Shown one piece after another: positions 1 to 9,468 of a DNA stretch of 64,000 nt. The stretch's first letter is position 1. Each line of letters begins with the position of its first letter. The translations under genes were made by a program, and so were the position numbers. The notes below the pieces were generated by a model. The model made no database searches, was not told the origin of the DNA, and was given only the letters and a program-made list of their open reading frames with translations. Origin of the DNA: Mycolicibacter icosiumassiliensis (GTDB taxonomy: Bacteria; Actinomycetota; Actinomycetes; Mycobacteriales; Mycobacteriaceae); assembly GCF_900078685.2 (NCBI RefSeq), contig NZ_LT546166.1:2640388-2704387 (forward strand), read 5' to 3'.

Positions 1-474
1 AGTTACCACGGTGAGGACGACGCACTGGTCGCCGCGAAGGCCGCCGCTGCCCTCAAGCACGGCCTGACCCCGATCATCTGCATCGGCGAAAACCTGGAGA
101 TCCGGGAGGCCGGCAGCCACGTCGAGCACTGCCTGGCGCAGTTGCGCGGCTCACTGGCCGGGTTGAGCGCCGAGCAGATCGGTGCGAGCGTCATTGCCTA
201 CGAACCGGTGTGGGCCATCGGCACCGGCCGGGTGGCCGGTGCGGCCGACGCGCAGGAGGTCTGCGCGGCCGTGCGCGGCGAGCTGGGCAAGCTTGCCTCG
301 CCCAAGATCGCCGACACCGTCCGGGTGCTCTACGGCGGTTCGGTCAACGCCAAGAACGTCGGCGAACTCATCGGCCAGCCCGATGTGGACGGCGGCCTGG
401 TCGGCGGAGCCTCGCTCGACGGTGAGCAGTTCGCGATGCTGGCGGCGCTGGCCGCCGGCGGGCCCCTTGTCTAG
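1..474 (+). CDS. tpiA: Triosephosphate isomerase, C-terminal part (5' end outside window)
   Basis: Glycolytic enzyme interconverting dihydroxyacetone phosphate and glyceraldehyde 3-phosphate in the cytoplasm. The reading frame is open from base 1. It carries the TIM active-site glutamate in [10 protein letters not shown], with phosphate-binding loop 6 just after it, and the late phosphate-binding motif LYGGSVN followed by GLVGGASL. About 157 codons are present of roughly 260 in the family, so the catalytic N-terminal lysine lies upstream of the window. secG follows, as in M. tuberculosis (gap-pgk-tpi-secG region). Identity is certain; only the start is missing. Confidence 0.97.
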   Translation, partial: SYHGEDDALVAAKAAAALKHGLTPIICIGENLEIREAGSHVEHCLAQLRGSLAGLSAEQIGASVIAYEPVWAIGTGRVAGAADAQEVCAAVRGELGKLASPKIADTVRVLYGGSVNAKNVGELIGQPDVDGGLVGGASLDGEQFAMLAALAAGGPLV

Positions 475-503
475 GGGAGCCGTGACGCCTTCGAGCGGCA
501 AGG

Positions 504-515
504 TAGGGTAACGGC
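504..515 (+). promoter_or_regulatory. Leaderless -10 element for secG
   Basis: TAGGGT at 504-509 lies 6 nt before the secG ATG at 516. This TANNNT-N6-RTG arrangement is typical of mycobacterial leaderless promoters. It would let secG be transcribed independently of tpiA. The function is inferred from spacing only. Confidence 0.4.
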
Positions 516-749
516 ATGATCTTGACGCTGCAGATTCTCTTGGTGATCACCAGCCTGCTGGTGATTTTGCTGGTGCTGCTGCACCGCGCCAAGGGTGGCG
601 GCCTGTCGACCCTGTTCGGTGGCGGTGTGCAGTCCAGCCTGTCCGGATCGACTGTGGTCGAGAAGAACCTGGACCGGTTGACCTACTTCGTCATCGCCAT
701 CTGGCTGACCTCCATCATCGCGGTCGGCCTGCTCATCAAGTACTCCTGA
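516..749 (+). CDS. secG: SecG, protein-export translocase subunit
   Basis: Small subunit of the SecYEG channel that exports unfolded preproteins across the inner membrane. The product is 77 aa, the usual length for mycobacterial SecG. It has two hydrophobic helices, at about residues 2-22 and 52-74, separated by a basic loop with the conserved stretch KGGGLSTLFGGG around residues 26-37. It sits 41 nt after tpiA on the same strand, matching the M. tuberculosis order tpi-secG. The ATG is supported by a -10-like hexamer 6 nt upstream. Confidence 0.95.
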   Translation: MILTLQILLVITSLLVILLVLLHRAKGGGLSTLFGGGVQSSLSGSTVVEKNLDRLTYFVIAIWLTSIIAVGLLIKYS

Positions 750-762
750 CGGCGCACTCGGG

Positions 763-825
763 TCGCGAAATCCTGCTGACGCAGGTCGCCTCCCGCACTT
801 CCTCTGCGTGAATCCGATTTCGCGA
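763..825. terminator. Symmetric nested inverted repeat between convergent genes
   Basis: A 10-bp perfect inverted repeat (TCGCGAAATC at 763-772, GATTTCGCGA at 816-825) encloses a second 6-bp repeat (ACGCAG at 779-784, CTGCGT at 804-809). Both share the same centre, base 794, and are separated by equal 6-nt internal loops. It fills the gap between secG and the convergent gene at 837, so a bidirectional terminator is the simplest reading. There is no T tract. Confidence 0.5.
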
Positions 826-836
826 TCGGCCACGCG

Positions 837-1235
837 TCAGCGCACCACCCGATTCCGCATGGCATTGAACATGCCGCGCACCGCGTTCTCCGTTGCGGCC
901 AGCGGCGACATAGCCGTCTCGCCGACTTCGACCAAGTAGTCGATCCGGTTGACGATGGCCTCCACCGGTTCGATCAGCGTCACCAGGCGCCTGGCCAGGT
1001 CATCGAGACTGCCCATGGTCTCCTCGAGATGGTCCAGGCCGGTCCCCAGCCGTTCGACGGTGGCGTTGAGGCCGGCCAGTGAATGGTTGAGCTCGTTCAT
1101 CGTGTTACCCAGACCCCCGAGGACATCCTCAAGCTGCCCGACCGTCACGTCGGCGTTCAGTGCCGCCTGAGCCAAGGTCTTGAGCCGCTTACGTTCCGTG
1201 CCGGTGCCCGAGCTTCTTTCTGCCATAGCGCTCAT
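837..1235 (-). CDS. Coiled-coil protein, Rv1444c-like, unknown function
   Basis: 132 aa. After a short basic N-terminus it is almost entirely heptad-like (LEDVLGGLGNTMNELNHSL and onward), which suggests a long coiled coil. A short hydrophobic patch and a basic tail end the protein. I recognise it only as the conserved gene at the end of the mycobacterial pentose phosphate operon (Rv1444c position). The ATG at 1235 shares one base with the pgl stop (TAATG), so translation is probably coupled. A second ATG in frame at 1226 is an alternative start. It may be a structural or scaffolding partner of the operon enzymes, but that is speculation. Confidence 0.75.
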   Translation of the reverse strand: MSAMAERSSGTGTERKRLKTLAQAALNADVTVGQLEDVLGGLGNTMNELNHSLAGLNATVERLGTGLDHLEETMGSLDDLARRLVTLIEPVEAIVNRIDYLVEVGETAMSPLAATENAVRGMFNAMRNRVVR

Positions 1236-1978
1236 TATGACGTGGCGGGCAACCGCGAGGCGGCCGCATCGTCCAGCAGCCACACCGTCTGCTCGCGTCC
1301 CGTCGCTCCGGCGGCGGGCACCGCGACCGGGTCGGCGCCCCCGACCGCGGCGGCGACCGCTTCGGCCTTGGACTCACCGGCCACCACCAGCCACACTTCG
1401 CGGGAACGCTGGATCGCGGGCAGTGTCAGGGTGATTCGGCGCGGGGGAGGCTTGGGCGAGTCGTAGACCGGCAACACCAGCCGGGCGGATTCGGCTACCG
1501 CCGGGGTGTCTGGGAACAATGAGTTGACGTGGCCTTCACCACCCATGCCCAGCAGGTGCACATCGAAGTCCGGGGTGCGCTCACCGGGCTCGGCATGATC
1601 GGCCAACACCTGCTCGTAGGCCAGCGCGGCGACATCCAGATCATCGCCGAACGCGCCGTCGCTGGCCGCCATCGCATGAATATTGTCGGCCGGGATCCCG
1701 ACGTGGTCCAGCAGAGCCTCGCGGGCCTGCTTGTCGTTGCGTTCGTCGTCGTCGCTCGGCACGAACCGGTCATCGCCGAAATACACCTGCACGCATCCCC
1801 AGTCGATCCGCGCGGCATGCTCGCGGAGCCGGCGCAGCATCCCGATACCGGTACCTCCCCCGGTCAGCACGATCAGTGCCCGCCCCCGGGCGGCGATGGC
1901 CGACTCGACGGCGTCGGCCAACCGGTCACCGGCCGCGGCGACCAGCGCATCCGCATCGGGGTAGGTCACAACGGTCAC
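1235..1978 (-). CDS. pgl: 6-phosphogluconolactonase
   Basis: Hydrolyses 6-phosphogluconolactone to 6-phosphogluconate, the second step of the oxidative pentose phosphate pathway. The 247-aa product equals the M. tuberculosis protein in length. It shows the sugar-phosphate isomerase-fold glycine loop [12 protein letters not shown] near residue 35 and the family signature [19 protein letters not shown] near residues 138-156. The GTG at 1978 overlaps the opcA stop (GTGA), and this start gives the expected N-terminus [13 protein letters not shown]. Expression is presumably coupled to opcA and zwf upstream. Confidence 0.96.
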   Translation of the reverse strand: MTVVTYPDADALVAAAGDRLADAVESAIAARGRALIVLTGGGTGIGMLRRLREHAARIDWGCVQVYFGDDRFVPSDDDERNDKQAREALLDHVGIPADNIHAMAASDGAFGDDLDVAALAYEQVLADHAEPGERTPDFDVHLLGMGGEGHVNSLFPDTPAVAESARLVLPVYDSPKPPPRRITLTLPAIQRSREVWLVVAGESKAEAVAAAVGGADPVAVPAAGATGREQTVWLLDDAAASRLPATS

Positions 1979-2886
1979 GGGTACTCCACTTCTTCGAGAC
2001 CGGCCAGCGCCTCGGCGTAGATGGCGTCGGGGTCCAGCCGGCGCAGGTCTTCGGCCAAGCACTCCGCGGTCACCCGGCGGGGCAGCGGCACCAACGCCGG
2101 GGGCTTGCCGGTGCGGCTCAAGGTGGCGGTGACCCCGTCCTGGGGGCGGCTGAGCGCCACGGTCTCGCTGTCGCGGGTCAATTCGATCTTCAGTTCGCCG
2201 ACCGCGCGCCGCACCGGACCGTCGATGCGACTGGCCAGCCAGCCGGCCAGAATGTCCAGGGCAGGCTCGGTCGCCAGCCCGGAGACCACCGCAGCGCGGA
2301 TCGGCTCAAACGGCGGCTGATCCAGCGCGGAGGCCAGCAACGCCCGCCAGTAGGTGATGCGACTCCACGACAGGTCGGTGTCGCCAGGGGTGTAGCCGCT
2401 TCGACGGCTCTTGATGGCGGCCAGCGGATCCGGGCTGTTGGTGGCGTCGGTGATTCGCCGCAGGGCCAGCGTGCCCAGCGGGTCGCGGGCCGGTGCCTCC
2501 GGCGCGACGTCGGGCCACCAGGCCACCACCGGGATATCGGGCAGCAGGAACGGCGTCACGGCCGAGTCGGCATGTCCGGCCAGTGGGCCGAACAGGCGCA
2601 ACACCACCACTTCGCCGGCGCCGGCGTCGCCGAACAGCCGCAGCTGGGCATCCAGACGGGCTTCGGGTGCGTCGCTGTCCTCGGTTACCACCACGATCAC
2701 CCGGCTCGGATGCTCCTGGCTGGCGATGTTGGCCGCCTCGATGGACTCGTCGAGCAGCACGTCGTTGTCGAGGGCGATGATCAGACTCAGCACCCGGCCG
2801 GTTGTTCCGGCACCGACCTGCTCGCGCAGCTCGTTGAGTTTCTTGTTGATTGCGGTGGTGGTGGTGTTCGGCAGCTCGATAATCAT
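1975..2886 (-). CDS. opcA: Glucose-6-phosphate dehydrogenase assembly protein OpcA
   Basis: OpcA activates or assembles glucose-6-phosphate dehydrogenase in cyanobacteria and actinobacteria and is encoded next to zwf. The product is 303 aa. It opens with [20 protein letters not shown] and contains the characteristic [19 protein letters not shown] stretch (here [17 protein letters not shown]) near the middle. The ATG at 2886 overlaps the zwf stop (ATGA). An upstream in-frame ATG at 2898 would add four residues with no family support. It is the fourth gene of the tkt-tal-zwf-opcA-pgl operon. Confidence 0.95.
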   Translation of the reverse strand: MIIELPNTTTTAINKKLNELREQVGAGTTGRVLSLIIALDNDVLLDESIEAANIASQEHPSRVIVVVTEDSDAPEARLDAQLRLFGDAGAGEVVVLRLFGPLAGHADSAVTPFLLPDIPVVAWWPDVAPEAPARDPLGTLALRRITDATNSPDPLAAIKSRRSGYTPGDTDLSWSRITYWRALLASALDQPPFEPIRAAVVSGLATEPALDILAGWLASRIDGPVRRAVGELKIELTRDSETVALSRPQDGVTATLSRTGKPPALVPLPRRVTAECLAEDLRRLDPDAIYAEALAGLEEVEYP

Positions 2887-4439
2887 GGCCGCCGCCATTC
2901 CCGCCCGGTTCGCGCCAGCATCTCGAACGACGACTGCGGCCCCCAGCTGCCGGCCTCATAGGGCTCGGGCTTGCCATGTTCTGCCCAGTTTTCCAACACC
3001 GGATCAAGTATCTCCCAAGACAATTCGACCTCGGCGTTGACCGGGAACAGGGACGGCTCGCCCAGCAGCACATCCAGGATCAGGCGTTCGTAGGCCTCCG
3101 GCGAATCCTCGGAGAACGCCGATCCGTAGGAGAAGTCCATGTTGACGTCGCGGACCTCCATCAGGTGGCCGGGAACCTTGGACCCGAACCGCAAGGTGAT
3201 CCCCTCGTCGGGCTGCACTCGGATCACCAGTGCGTTCTTGCCCAATTCGTCGGTCATGGTGGCGTCGAACGGCAGGTGCGGGGCCCGTTTGAACACCAGG
3301 GCGATCTCGGTGACCCGCCGCCCCAGCCGCTTACCGGTGCGCAGATAGAACGGCACGCCGGCCCAGCGCCGGGTGTCCACCTCCAGGGTGATCGCCGCGA
3401 AGGTCTCGGTGCGCGAATCGTGGGCGAAGCCCTCCTCGTCGAGCAGGCCGACGACGTGTTCACCGCCCTGCCACCCGGCGGCGTACTGGCCGCGGGAGGT
3501 GGTCTCATCCAACGGCTCTGCCAGCCGGGTGGCCGAGAGCACCTTGATCTTCTCGGCTTGCAGTTCGGCGGGGGAGAAGTTCACCGGCTCTTCCATCGCG
3601 GTGAGGGCGAGCAACTGCAGCAGGTGGTTCTGGATCACGTCCCGGGCTGCGCCGATGCCGTCGTAGTAGCCGGCTCGCCCGCCCAAGCCGATGTCTTCGG
3701 CCATGGTGATCTGCACGTGGTCGACGTAGTGGGCGTTCCAGATCGGGTCGAACAGCTGGTTGGCGAAGCGCAGCGCCAGGATGTTCTGGACCGTCTCCTT
3801 GCCCAGATAGTGGTCGATCCGGAATACCGACTCCTCGGGAAACACGCTGTTGACCACGCTGTTGAGTTCGACCGCGCTGGCTAGATCGTGACCGAACGGC
3901 TTCTCGATCACCACCCGGCTCCACCGGCCATCTCGCGGCCGGGCCAGCCCGGTTGAGTGCAGCTTCTCGCAGACCACCGGGAACGCGCCGGGCGGGATCG
4001 ACAGGTAGAAGGCGTGATTGCCGCCGGTGCCGCGTTCGGCGTCGAGCTGCTCAAGGGTCTGTGCCAGCCGGGCAAAGGCCTCGTCGTCATCGAACGTGCC
4101 TGTCACGAAACGGAATCCGGATGCGAGCCGGTCCCACACCACCTGACGGAACGGGGTTCGGGCGTGCTGCTTGACGGCCTGGTAGACCACGTCGGCGAAA
4201 TCCTCGTCGGCCCAGTCCCGGCGGGCGAACCCGACCAGCGCGAAGGTGGGCGGCAGCAGCCCGCGGTTGGCCAGGTCGTAGATGGCCGGCATCAGCTTCT
4301 TGCGAGCCAGGTCTCCGGTGACTCCGAAGATCACCACACCGCAGGGGCCGGCGATGCGCGGCAGGCGCTTATCCCGTTTGTCCCGCAGCGGATTTCGCCA
4401 CCCCGCTGAAGTTTTACGCGCTGTCTGGGCGCCGGCCAT
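2883..4439 (-). CDS. zwf: Glucose-6-phosphate 1-dehydrogenase
   Basis: Oxidises glucose 6-phosphate to 6-phosphogluconolactone and makes NADPH. The 518-aa product shows the nucleotide-binding motif GVTGDLARKK at residues 39-48. It also has the active-site signature RIDHYLGKE around residues 205-213, with the catalytic His-Lys pair. The ATG at 4439 was chosen because WRNPLRDKRDKRLPRIAG follows directly, as in mycobacterial Zwf2. It lies 4 nt after the tal stop. Longer in-frame extension upstream would run into tal. Confidence 0.97.
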   Translation of the reverse strand: MAGAQTARKTSAGWRNPLRDKRDKRLPRIAGPCGVVIFGVTGDLARKKLMPAIYDLANRGLLPPTFALVGFARRDWADEDFADVVYQAVKQHARTPFRQVVWDRLASGFRFVTGTFDDDEAFARLAQTLEQLDAERGTGGNHAFYLSIPPGAFPVVCEKLHSTGLARPRDGRWSRVVIEKPFGHDLASAVELNSVVNSVFPEESVFRIDHYLGKETVQNILALRFANQLFDPIWNAHYVDHVQITMAEDIGLGGRAGYYDGIGAARDVIQNHLLQLLALTAMEEPVNFSPAELQAEKIKVLSATRLAEPLDETTSRGQYAAGWQGGEHVVGLLDEEGFAHDSRTETFAAITLEVDTRRWAGVPFYLRTGKRLGRRVTEIALVFKRAPHLPFDATMTDELGKNALVIRVQPDEGITLRFGSKVPGHLMEVRDVNMDFSYGSAFSEDSPEAYERLILDVLLGEPSLFPVNAEVELSWEILDPVLENWAEHGKPEPYEAGSWGPQSSFEMLARTGREWRRP

Positions 4440-4443
4440 CAGA

Positions 4444-5556
4444 TCACTTAGCCTCTTCGAGCTGCGTTGCCGTGGCGTCCAGCAGTTCACCCCAGGACGC
4501 CTCGAACTTCTCGACGCCCTCATTCTCCAGCACTAAGAACACGTCGGTCAGGTCGATGCCCACCGCGGCGAGGTGGTCGAAGACCTGCTGGGATGCCGAC
4601 GCGGTTCCGGTGATGGTGTCACCGGTGATGTCACCGTGGTCGGCGACTGCGTCCAGCGTCGGTTCGGGCATGGTGTTGACGGTATGGGCCGCGACCAGCT
4701 CGGTGACATACAGGGTGTCCGGGTAGTCCGGGTTCTTGACGCCGGTCGACGCCCACAACGGGCGCTGCACCCGCGCACCGTGGGCCGCCAGCGCGGCGAA
4801 GCGCTCGCTGGCGAAAACTTCCTCGTAGGCGGCGTAGGCCAATCGCGCGTTGGCGAGACCGGCCTTGCCGCGCAGCGCCAGGGCCTCGGCCGAGCCGATC
4901 TTCTCCAGCCGGGCGTCGATCTCGGTGTCCACCCGGGACACGAAGAACGACGCCACCGAGTGGATCTTGGCCAGGTCGTGTCCGGCGGCCTTGGCGGCTT
5001 CCAGGCCGGCCAGGTAGGCGTCCATCACCTCGCGGTGCCGTTCGACGGAGAAGATCAGCGTGACGTTGACCGAAATCCCTTCGGCCAGTACCGCGGTGAT
5101 GGCCGGCAGACCCGCCTTGGTGGCCGGAATCTTGATGAACAGGTTCGGCCGGTCGACGATCTTCCATAGTTCGACGGCCTGGGCCACCGTCTTGTCGGTG
5201 TCATGGGCCAGGCGGGGGTCGACCTCGATCGACACCCGGCCGTCCACGCCATCGGAGGCCTCCCACGCGGCAGCGAGTACATCGCAGGCGTTGCGCACGT
5301 CGTCGGTGGTGACGGTGCGGATCACCGCGTCCACGTCGGCGCCGCGAGCGGCCAGCTCGGCCAGCTGCTTGTCGTAGGCGTGCCCCTTCTCCAGCGCCTT
5401 CTGGAAGATGGTCGGGTTGGTGGTCACCCCGACCACGCTGCGAGTGGCGACGAGCTCGGCCAGGTTGCCCGACGTGAGCCGGTCGCGAGACAGATCATCG
5501 AGCCACACCGACACGCCGGCGGCGCTGAGAGCGGCAAGCTTGGGGTTCTGAGTCAT
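4444..5556 (-). CDS. tal: Transaldolase
   Basis: Transfers a dihydroxyacetone unit between sugar phosphates in the non-oxidative pentose phosphate pathway through a Schiff base. The 370-aa length fits the long actinobacterial transaldolases. [12 protein letters not shown] near residue 140 contains the Schiff-base lysine, and the N-terminal [13 protein letters not shown] with [15 protein letters not shown] is the family signature. A strong ribosome site, AAGGAG, precedes the ATG. It starts 33 nt after tkt and runs straight into zwf, so all are one transcription unit. Confidence 0.97.
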   Translation of the reverse strand: MTQNPKLAALSAAGVSVWLDDLSRDRLTSGNLAELVATRSVVGVTTNPTIFQKALEKGHAYDKQLAELAARGADVDAVIRTVTTDDVRNACDVLAAAWEASDGVDGRVSIEVDPRLAHDTDKTVAQAVELWKIVDRPNLFIKIPATKAGLPAITAVLAEGISVNVTLIFSVERHREVMDAYLAGLEAAKAAGHDLAKIHSVASFFVSRVDTEIDARLEKIGSAEALALRGKAGLANARLAYAAYEEVFASERFAALAAHGARVQRPLWASTGVKNPDYPDTLYVTELVAAHTVNTMPEPTLDAVADHGDITGDTITGTASASQQVFDHLAAVGIDLTDVFLVLENEGVEKFEASWGELLDATATQLEEAK

Positions 5557-5589
5557 GTTGCGCTCCTTCTCAATCGGTTTCGATTGACG

Positions 5590-7689
5590 TCAGTTGTCCA
5601 GGGTTCTCATCGCCGCGGCGACGACGGCGTCGGCGGTCAGACCGAACTCACGGAACAGCGTTTGGTAGTCGGCGGATTCGCCGTAGTGCTCGATGGACAC
5701 GATCTCGCCGGTATCGCCGACGATCTTGTGCCAGCACTGCGCGATGCCGGCCTCAACGGCCACCCGAGCCGAGACCGCGGGCGGCAGCACCGCGTCGCGG
5801 TAGTCCGCCGGCTGTGATTCGAACCATTCCAGACAGGTCATCGACACCACGCGGGCATTGATGTCCTTGGCCGCCAAGATCTTCTGCGCCTCGACGGCGA
5901 GCTGCACCTCGGACCCGGTGGCGATCAGCACCACGTCGGGGTTGCCGGTGGCGGCGGCGTCCAGACCACCCAGCACGTAGCCGCCGCGTGCGACGCCTAG
6001 CGCGTCGGTGCCCTCCAGGATCGGCACATTCTGCCGGGTCAGGATCAGCCCGACCGGCCCGCTGCTCGCGCCGCGGGCCAGGACGGTGCGCCAGGCGTAG
6101 GCCGTCTCGTTGGCGTCCGCCGGTCGCACCACCGACAGTCGGGGGATGGCACGCAGCGCCGCCAGATGCTCGATCGGCTGGTGCGTCGGGCCGTCTTCGC
6201 CGAGCCCGATCGAGTCGTGCGTCCACACGTAGATCGGGTCGATGTCCATCAACGCCGCCAGCCGCACCGCGGGCCGCATGTAGTCGGAGAACTGTAGAAA
6301 CGTGCCGCCGTAGGCGCGGGTGGGTCCGTGCAGCACGATGCCGGACAGGATCGAGCCCATCGCGTGCTCGCGGATGCCGAAGTGCAAAGTGCGGCCATAC
6401 GGGTCGGCGGTGTATTCGCCGGTGGAGATCGACGCCGGCCCGAACGACTTGACGCCGTCCATGGTGGTGTTGTTGCTGCCCGCCAGATCGGCTGAACCGC
6501 CCCACAATTCGGGAAGCTTCGCACCCACGGCGTTGAGGACTTTGCCGGAAGCAGCGCGAGTGGCAACGGCCTTGGAGCCGGGCTCCCAGTACGGCAGCTC
6601 GGCGTCCCAGCCATCGGGCAGTTCGCCGGCGAGCAACCGGTCCAGCAGCGCCTTGCGCTCCGGCTCGCGGGCAGCCCACGACTCGAACTGCGCCTGCCAG
6701 TCGGCGTGGGCCGCCTTGCCGCGTGCCACCAGCCCCCGGGTGTGGGTGATCACGTCTTCGCGGACGTCGAACGCCTTGTCCGGGTCGAATCCGAGTGCGG
6801 ACTTGGTGGCGGCCACCTCGTCGCCGCCGAGCGCCGAACCGTGGATAGCGCCGGTGTTCATCTTGCCCGGGGAGGGGTAGCCGATGATCGTGCGCAGCGA
6901 GATGAACGACGGCTTGTCGGTGACGGCCTTCGCCGCCGCGATCGCCTCTTCGATGCCGGTCACGTTCTCGCCGCCCTCGACCTCCTGGACGTGCCAGCCG
7001 TAGGCCCGGTAGCGGGCCGCGGTGTCCTCGCAGAGTGCGATCGCGGTGTCGTCCTCGATGGAGATCTTGTTGTGGTCGTAGAACACGATGAGGTTGCCCA
7101 GCTGCTGGACGCCGGCCAGCGAGGACGCCTCACTGGTGACGCCCTCCTCGATGTCGCCGTCCGAGGCGATCACGTAGACGAAGTGGTCGAACGGGCTCTC
7201 GCCGGGCGCGGTGTCCGGGTCGAACAGGCCGCGCTCGTAGCGGGCGGCCATCGCCATGCCGACCGCCGAGGCCAGGCCCTGGCCGAGTGGTCCGGTGGTG
7301 ATCTCCACACCCTTGGTGTGGCGGAACTCCGGGTGGCCCGGGGTCTTGGAACCCCAGGTGCGCAGCGCTTCGATATCGGCCAGTTCCAGCCCGAAACCGC
7401 CGAGGTAGAGCTGGATGTACAGGGTCAGGCTGGAGTGCCCGCAGGACAGCACGAACCGGTCGCGGCCCAACCAGTGAGTGTCGGACGGGTCGTGGCGCAT
7501 CACCCGCTGGAACAGCGTGTAGGCCAGTGGGGCCAGGCTCATCGCGGTGCCCGGATGGCCGTTGCCGACCTTCTGCACCGCGTCAGCGGCCAGCACCCGG
7601 GCGGTGTCGACTGCGACGGAGTCGATCTCGGCCCAGTCTGCGGGGTGGTGCGGGCGGGTAAGAGCGGAGATCTCTGCAGCAGTGGTCAC
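5590..7689 (-). CDS. tkt: Transketolase
   Basis: Thiamine diphosphate enzyme moving two-carbon ketol units between pentose and hexose phosphates. The product is 699 aa from the GTG at 7689 (VTTAAEISALTRPHHPADW), matching the M. tuberculosis start and length. An upstream GTG at 7725 would add 12 residues. The 7689 start is preferred because of GAGGA about 9 nt upstream. Visible motifs are the ThDP-binding SDGDIEEGVTSE near residue 175 and the C-terminal-half GIREHAMGSILSG. First gene of the six-gene operon, divergent from ctaB. Confidence 0.97.
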   Translation of the reverse strand: MTTAAEISALTRPHHPADWAEIDSVAVDTARVLAADAVQKVGNGHPGTAMSLAPLAYTLFQRVMRHDPSDTHWLGRDRFVLSCGHSSLTLYIQLYLGGFGLELADIEALRTWGSKTPGHPEFRHTKGVEITTGPLGQGLASAVGMAMAARYERGLFDPDTAPGESPFDHFVYVIASDGDIEEGVTSEASSLAGVQQLGNLIVFYDHNKISIEDDTAIALCEDTAARYRAYGWHVQEVEGGENVTGIEEAIAAAKAVTDKPSFISLRTIIGYPSPGKMNTGAIHGSALGGDEVAATKSALGFDPDKAFDVREDVITHTRGLVARGKAAHADWQAQFESWAAREPERKALLDRLLAGELPDGWDAELPYWEPGSKAVATRAASGKVLNAVGAKLPELWGGSADLAGSNNTTMDGVKSFGPASISTGEYTADPYGRTLHFGIREHAMGSILSGIVLHGPTRAYGGTFLQFSDYMRPAVRLAALMDIDPIYVWTHDSIGLGEDGPTHQPIEHLAALRAIPRLSVVRPADANETAYAWRTVLARGASSGPVGLILTRQNVPILEGTDALGVARGGYVLGGLDAAATGNPDVVLIATGSEVQLAVEAQKILAAKDINARVVSMTCLEWFESQPADYRDAVLPPAVSARVAVEAGIAQCWHKIVGDTGEIVSIEHYGESADYQTLFREFGLTADAVVAAAMRTLDN

Positions 7690-7895
7690 GAACTTCGGGT
7701 CCTCATCTTCGAGATAGGTCTTCACAACAAGCCTGGTTGATTCTCACCCTAATGCGGGCACGCGCAGTGTTGCAGGTCCGGTCGCCGTGTGGATTCGCCG
7801 TGAATTGACCCTGCGATTCGGACGACCTGGCCAAGCGGTCTACCATCGTCCGTAGTAGAAGCTGGCGTCGCAGCTGCCATCCTAGGAGTCATCAC

Positions 7896-8819
7896 GTGAG
7901 TATTCGCGAGCGCGCTCAGCCGCGCCGAATACGCGCCGTGCGCAACACGTTGTTGGCGTATCTGTCGCTGACCAAGCCCCGGATCATCGAGTTGTTGCTG
8001 GTCACGACCATTCCGGCGATGCTGCTGGCCGACCGCGGCACGGTGAATCCGCTGCTGATTTTCAACACGCTGATCGGCGGGATGCTCGCTGCCGCCAGCG
8101 CCAACGCGCTGAACTGCGTCGTCGACGCCGACATCGACAAGGTGATGAAGCGCACGGCGCGCCGTCCGCTGGCTCGCGACGCAGTGCCGACCCGCAACGC
8201 CCTGGTGTTCAGCCTGGCGCTCGGTGCCGGCTCGTTCATGTGGCTGTGGCGTACCACGAACCTGATGTCGGGCTTGCTGGCCACGGCCACCATCGCGTTT
8301 TATGTGCTGGTCTACTCGATGATGCTCAAGCGGCGTACCTCCCAGAACGTGGTGTGGGGCGGGGCGGCCGGCTGCATGCCGGTGGTGATCGGCTGGTCGG
8401 CGGTCACCGGCACCATCGGCTGGCCGGCGGTGGTGATGTTTCTGGTGATCTTCTTCTGGACGCCGCCGCACACCTGGGCGCTGGCGATGCGCTACAAGGA
8501 GGACTACGCGGCGGCAGGGGTGCCCATGCTGCCGGTGGTCGCCAGTGAGCGCGTCGTCACCCACCGGATCGTCCTCTATACCTGGGCGACGGTGCTGGCG
8601 ACGTTGGCGCTGGTGCCCGCCGCCGGCTGGCTGTACGCGGCGGTGGCGGTCCTGGCCGGGGCATGGTTCTTGACCATGGCCCACCAGCTCTACGCCGGAG
8701 TGCGTCGCGGTGAGCCGGTCAAGCCCCTGCGGCTGTTCCTGCAGTCGAATAATTACCTCGCACTGCTCTTCTGCGCGCTGGCGGTGGACTCGGCCCTCGG
8801 CCTGCCCACCCTGTTCTAA
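7896..8819 (+). CDS. ctaB: Protoheme IX farnesyltransferase (heme O synthase)
   Basis: Membrane prenyltransferase that adds a farnesyl group to heme b, giving heme O for cytochrome aa3 oxidase. The 307-aa product is rich in transmembrane helices. It has the UbiA-family metal/diphosphate motif [20 protein letters not shown] near residue 72 and a second conserved loop, [17 protein letters not shown], near residue 200. GTG start with AGGAG at 7884-7888. Divergent from the tkt operon, as in M. tuberculosis. ctaA, encoding the next enzyme in heme A synthesis, lies 5 kb downstream on the other strand. Confidence 0.97.
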   Translation: MSIRERAQPRRIRAVRNTLLAYLSLTKPRIIELLLVTTIPAMLLADRGTVNPLLIFNTLIGGMLAAASANALNCVVDADIDKVMKRTARRPLARDAVPTRNALVFSLALGAGSFMWLWRTTNLMSGLLATATIAFYVLVYSMMLKRRTSQNVVWGGAAGCMPVVIGWSAVTGTIGWPAVVMFLVIFFWTPPHTWALAMRYKEDYAAAGVPMLPVVASERVVTHRIVLYTWATVLATLALVPAAGWLYAAVAVLAGAWFLTMAHQLYAGVRRGEPVKPLRLFLQSNNYLALLFCALAVDSALGLPTLF

Positions 8820-9295
8820 TACCTACCGCGCCACTCGAAACGGGTGTGCGGGTCCGCTGCGAACGCCGCGCTGATCCGAACCCGCATCCGCTCCGGCATG
8901 TCGGGCAGCGCTGTGCGCGGGTACCAGCGCGCGTCGGTGCTCTCGTCGTCGGCAGGGTAGGGCTCGCCCGCCACCCATCGCATCACGAAGACGTGATCGA
9001 GGTACTGCGCCCGGTCGCCGTTGACATGGGTGACGGGCGGGGTGACGTGCACCCAGGCCAGCCGCTCGGGCACCGCGGTGACACCGGTCTCCTCGGCGAC
9101 CTCGCGCACTGCGGCGTCGGCCGGCTCTTCGCCAGGGTCGACGATCCCGGTCACCGGCGCCCAGATGCCGTTGTCGGCGCGCTCGACGAGCAGCACCTCC
9201 TCGCCGCGTACCACGACCGCCGTCACGCCGATCAGCCACAGCGGGTCGTGGCCGATATGGGCGCGGAGGTCGACGATGAACTGCGGAGTCGGCAT
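8816..9295 (-). CDS. NUDIX hydrolase
   Basis: Hydrolase of nucleoside diphosphate-linked substrates; the substrate cannot be predicted. The complete Nudix box runs [20 protein letters not shown] plus TGV (G-x5-E-x7-REVAEE-x-G-V) at about residues 46-68 of 159. The ATG at 9295 ([15 protein letters not shown]) is preferred over a GTG at 9319, because the known family begins at this point. The gene converges on ctaB with a 3-nt stop overlap. No equivalent sits at this exact place in M. tuberculosis as far as I recall. Confidence 0.88.
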   Translation of the reverse strand: MPTPQFIVDLRAHIGHDPLWLIGVTAVVVRGEEVLLVERADNGIWAPVTGIVDPGEEPADAAVREVAEETGVTAVPERLAWVHVTPPVTHVNGDRAQYLDHVFVMRWVAGEPYPADDESTDARWYPRTALPDMPERMRVRISAAFAADPHTRFEWRGRY

Positions 9296-9426
9296 GGAAC
9301 TATCGTGCCAGTCGGCCACTTATGTTAATGGTTGTGTCATTAGGCCTGCATAAATCACAACATGAGCGCAGGTAACACGAGGGCGGAGCGTCTTGTGCGG
9401 GCGCCCCCGCCGGTATTCAATTTGCT

Positions 9427-9445
9427 GATAATGAAAATCATGTTC
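9427..9445. promoter_or_regulatory. Fur/Zur-type operator in front of the PPE pair
   Basis: GATAATGAAAATCATGTTC matches the classical Fur-family box GATAATGATAATCATTATC at 16 of 19 positions. It contains TGAAAATCATGTTCA, close to the AT-rich palindrome bound by actinobacterial Zur. It ends 23 nt before the GTG of the first PPE gene and is conspicuously AT-rich for this genome. Zur is favoured over Fur because mycobacterial Zur controls other PPE and ESX-3 genes. This is inference from sequence only. Confidence 0.6.
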
Positions 9446-9468
9446 AATATGCGTCTGGGGGATCGGCC

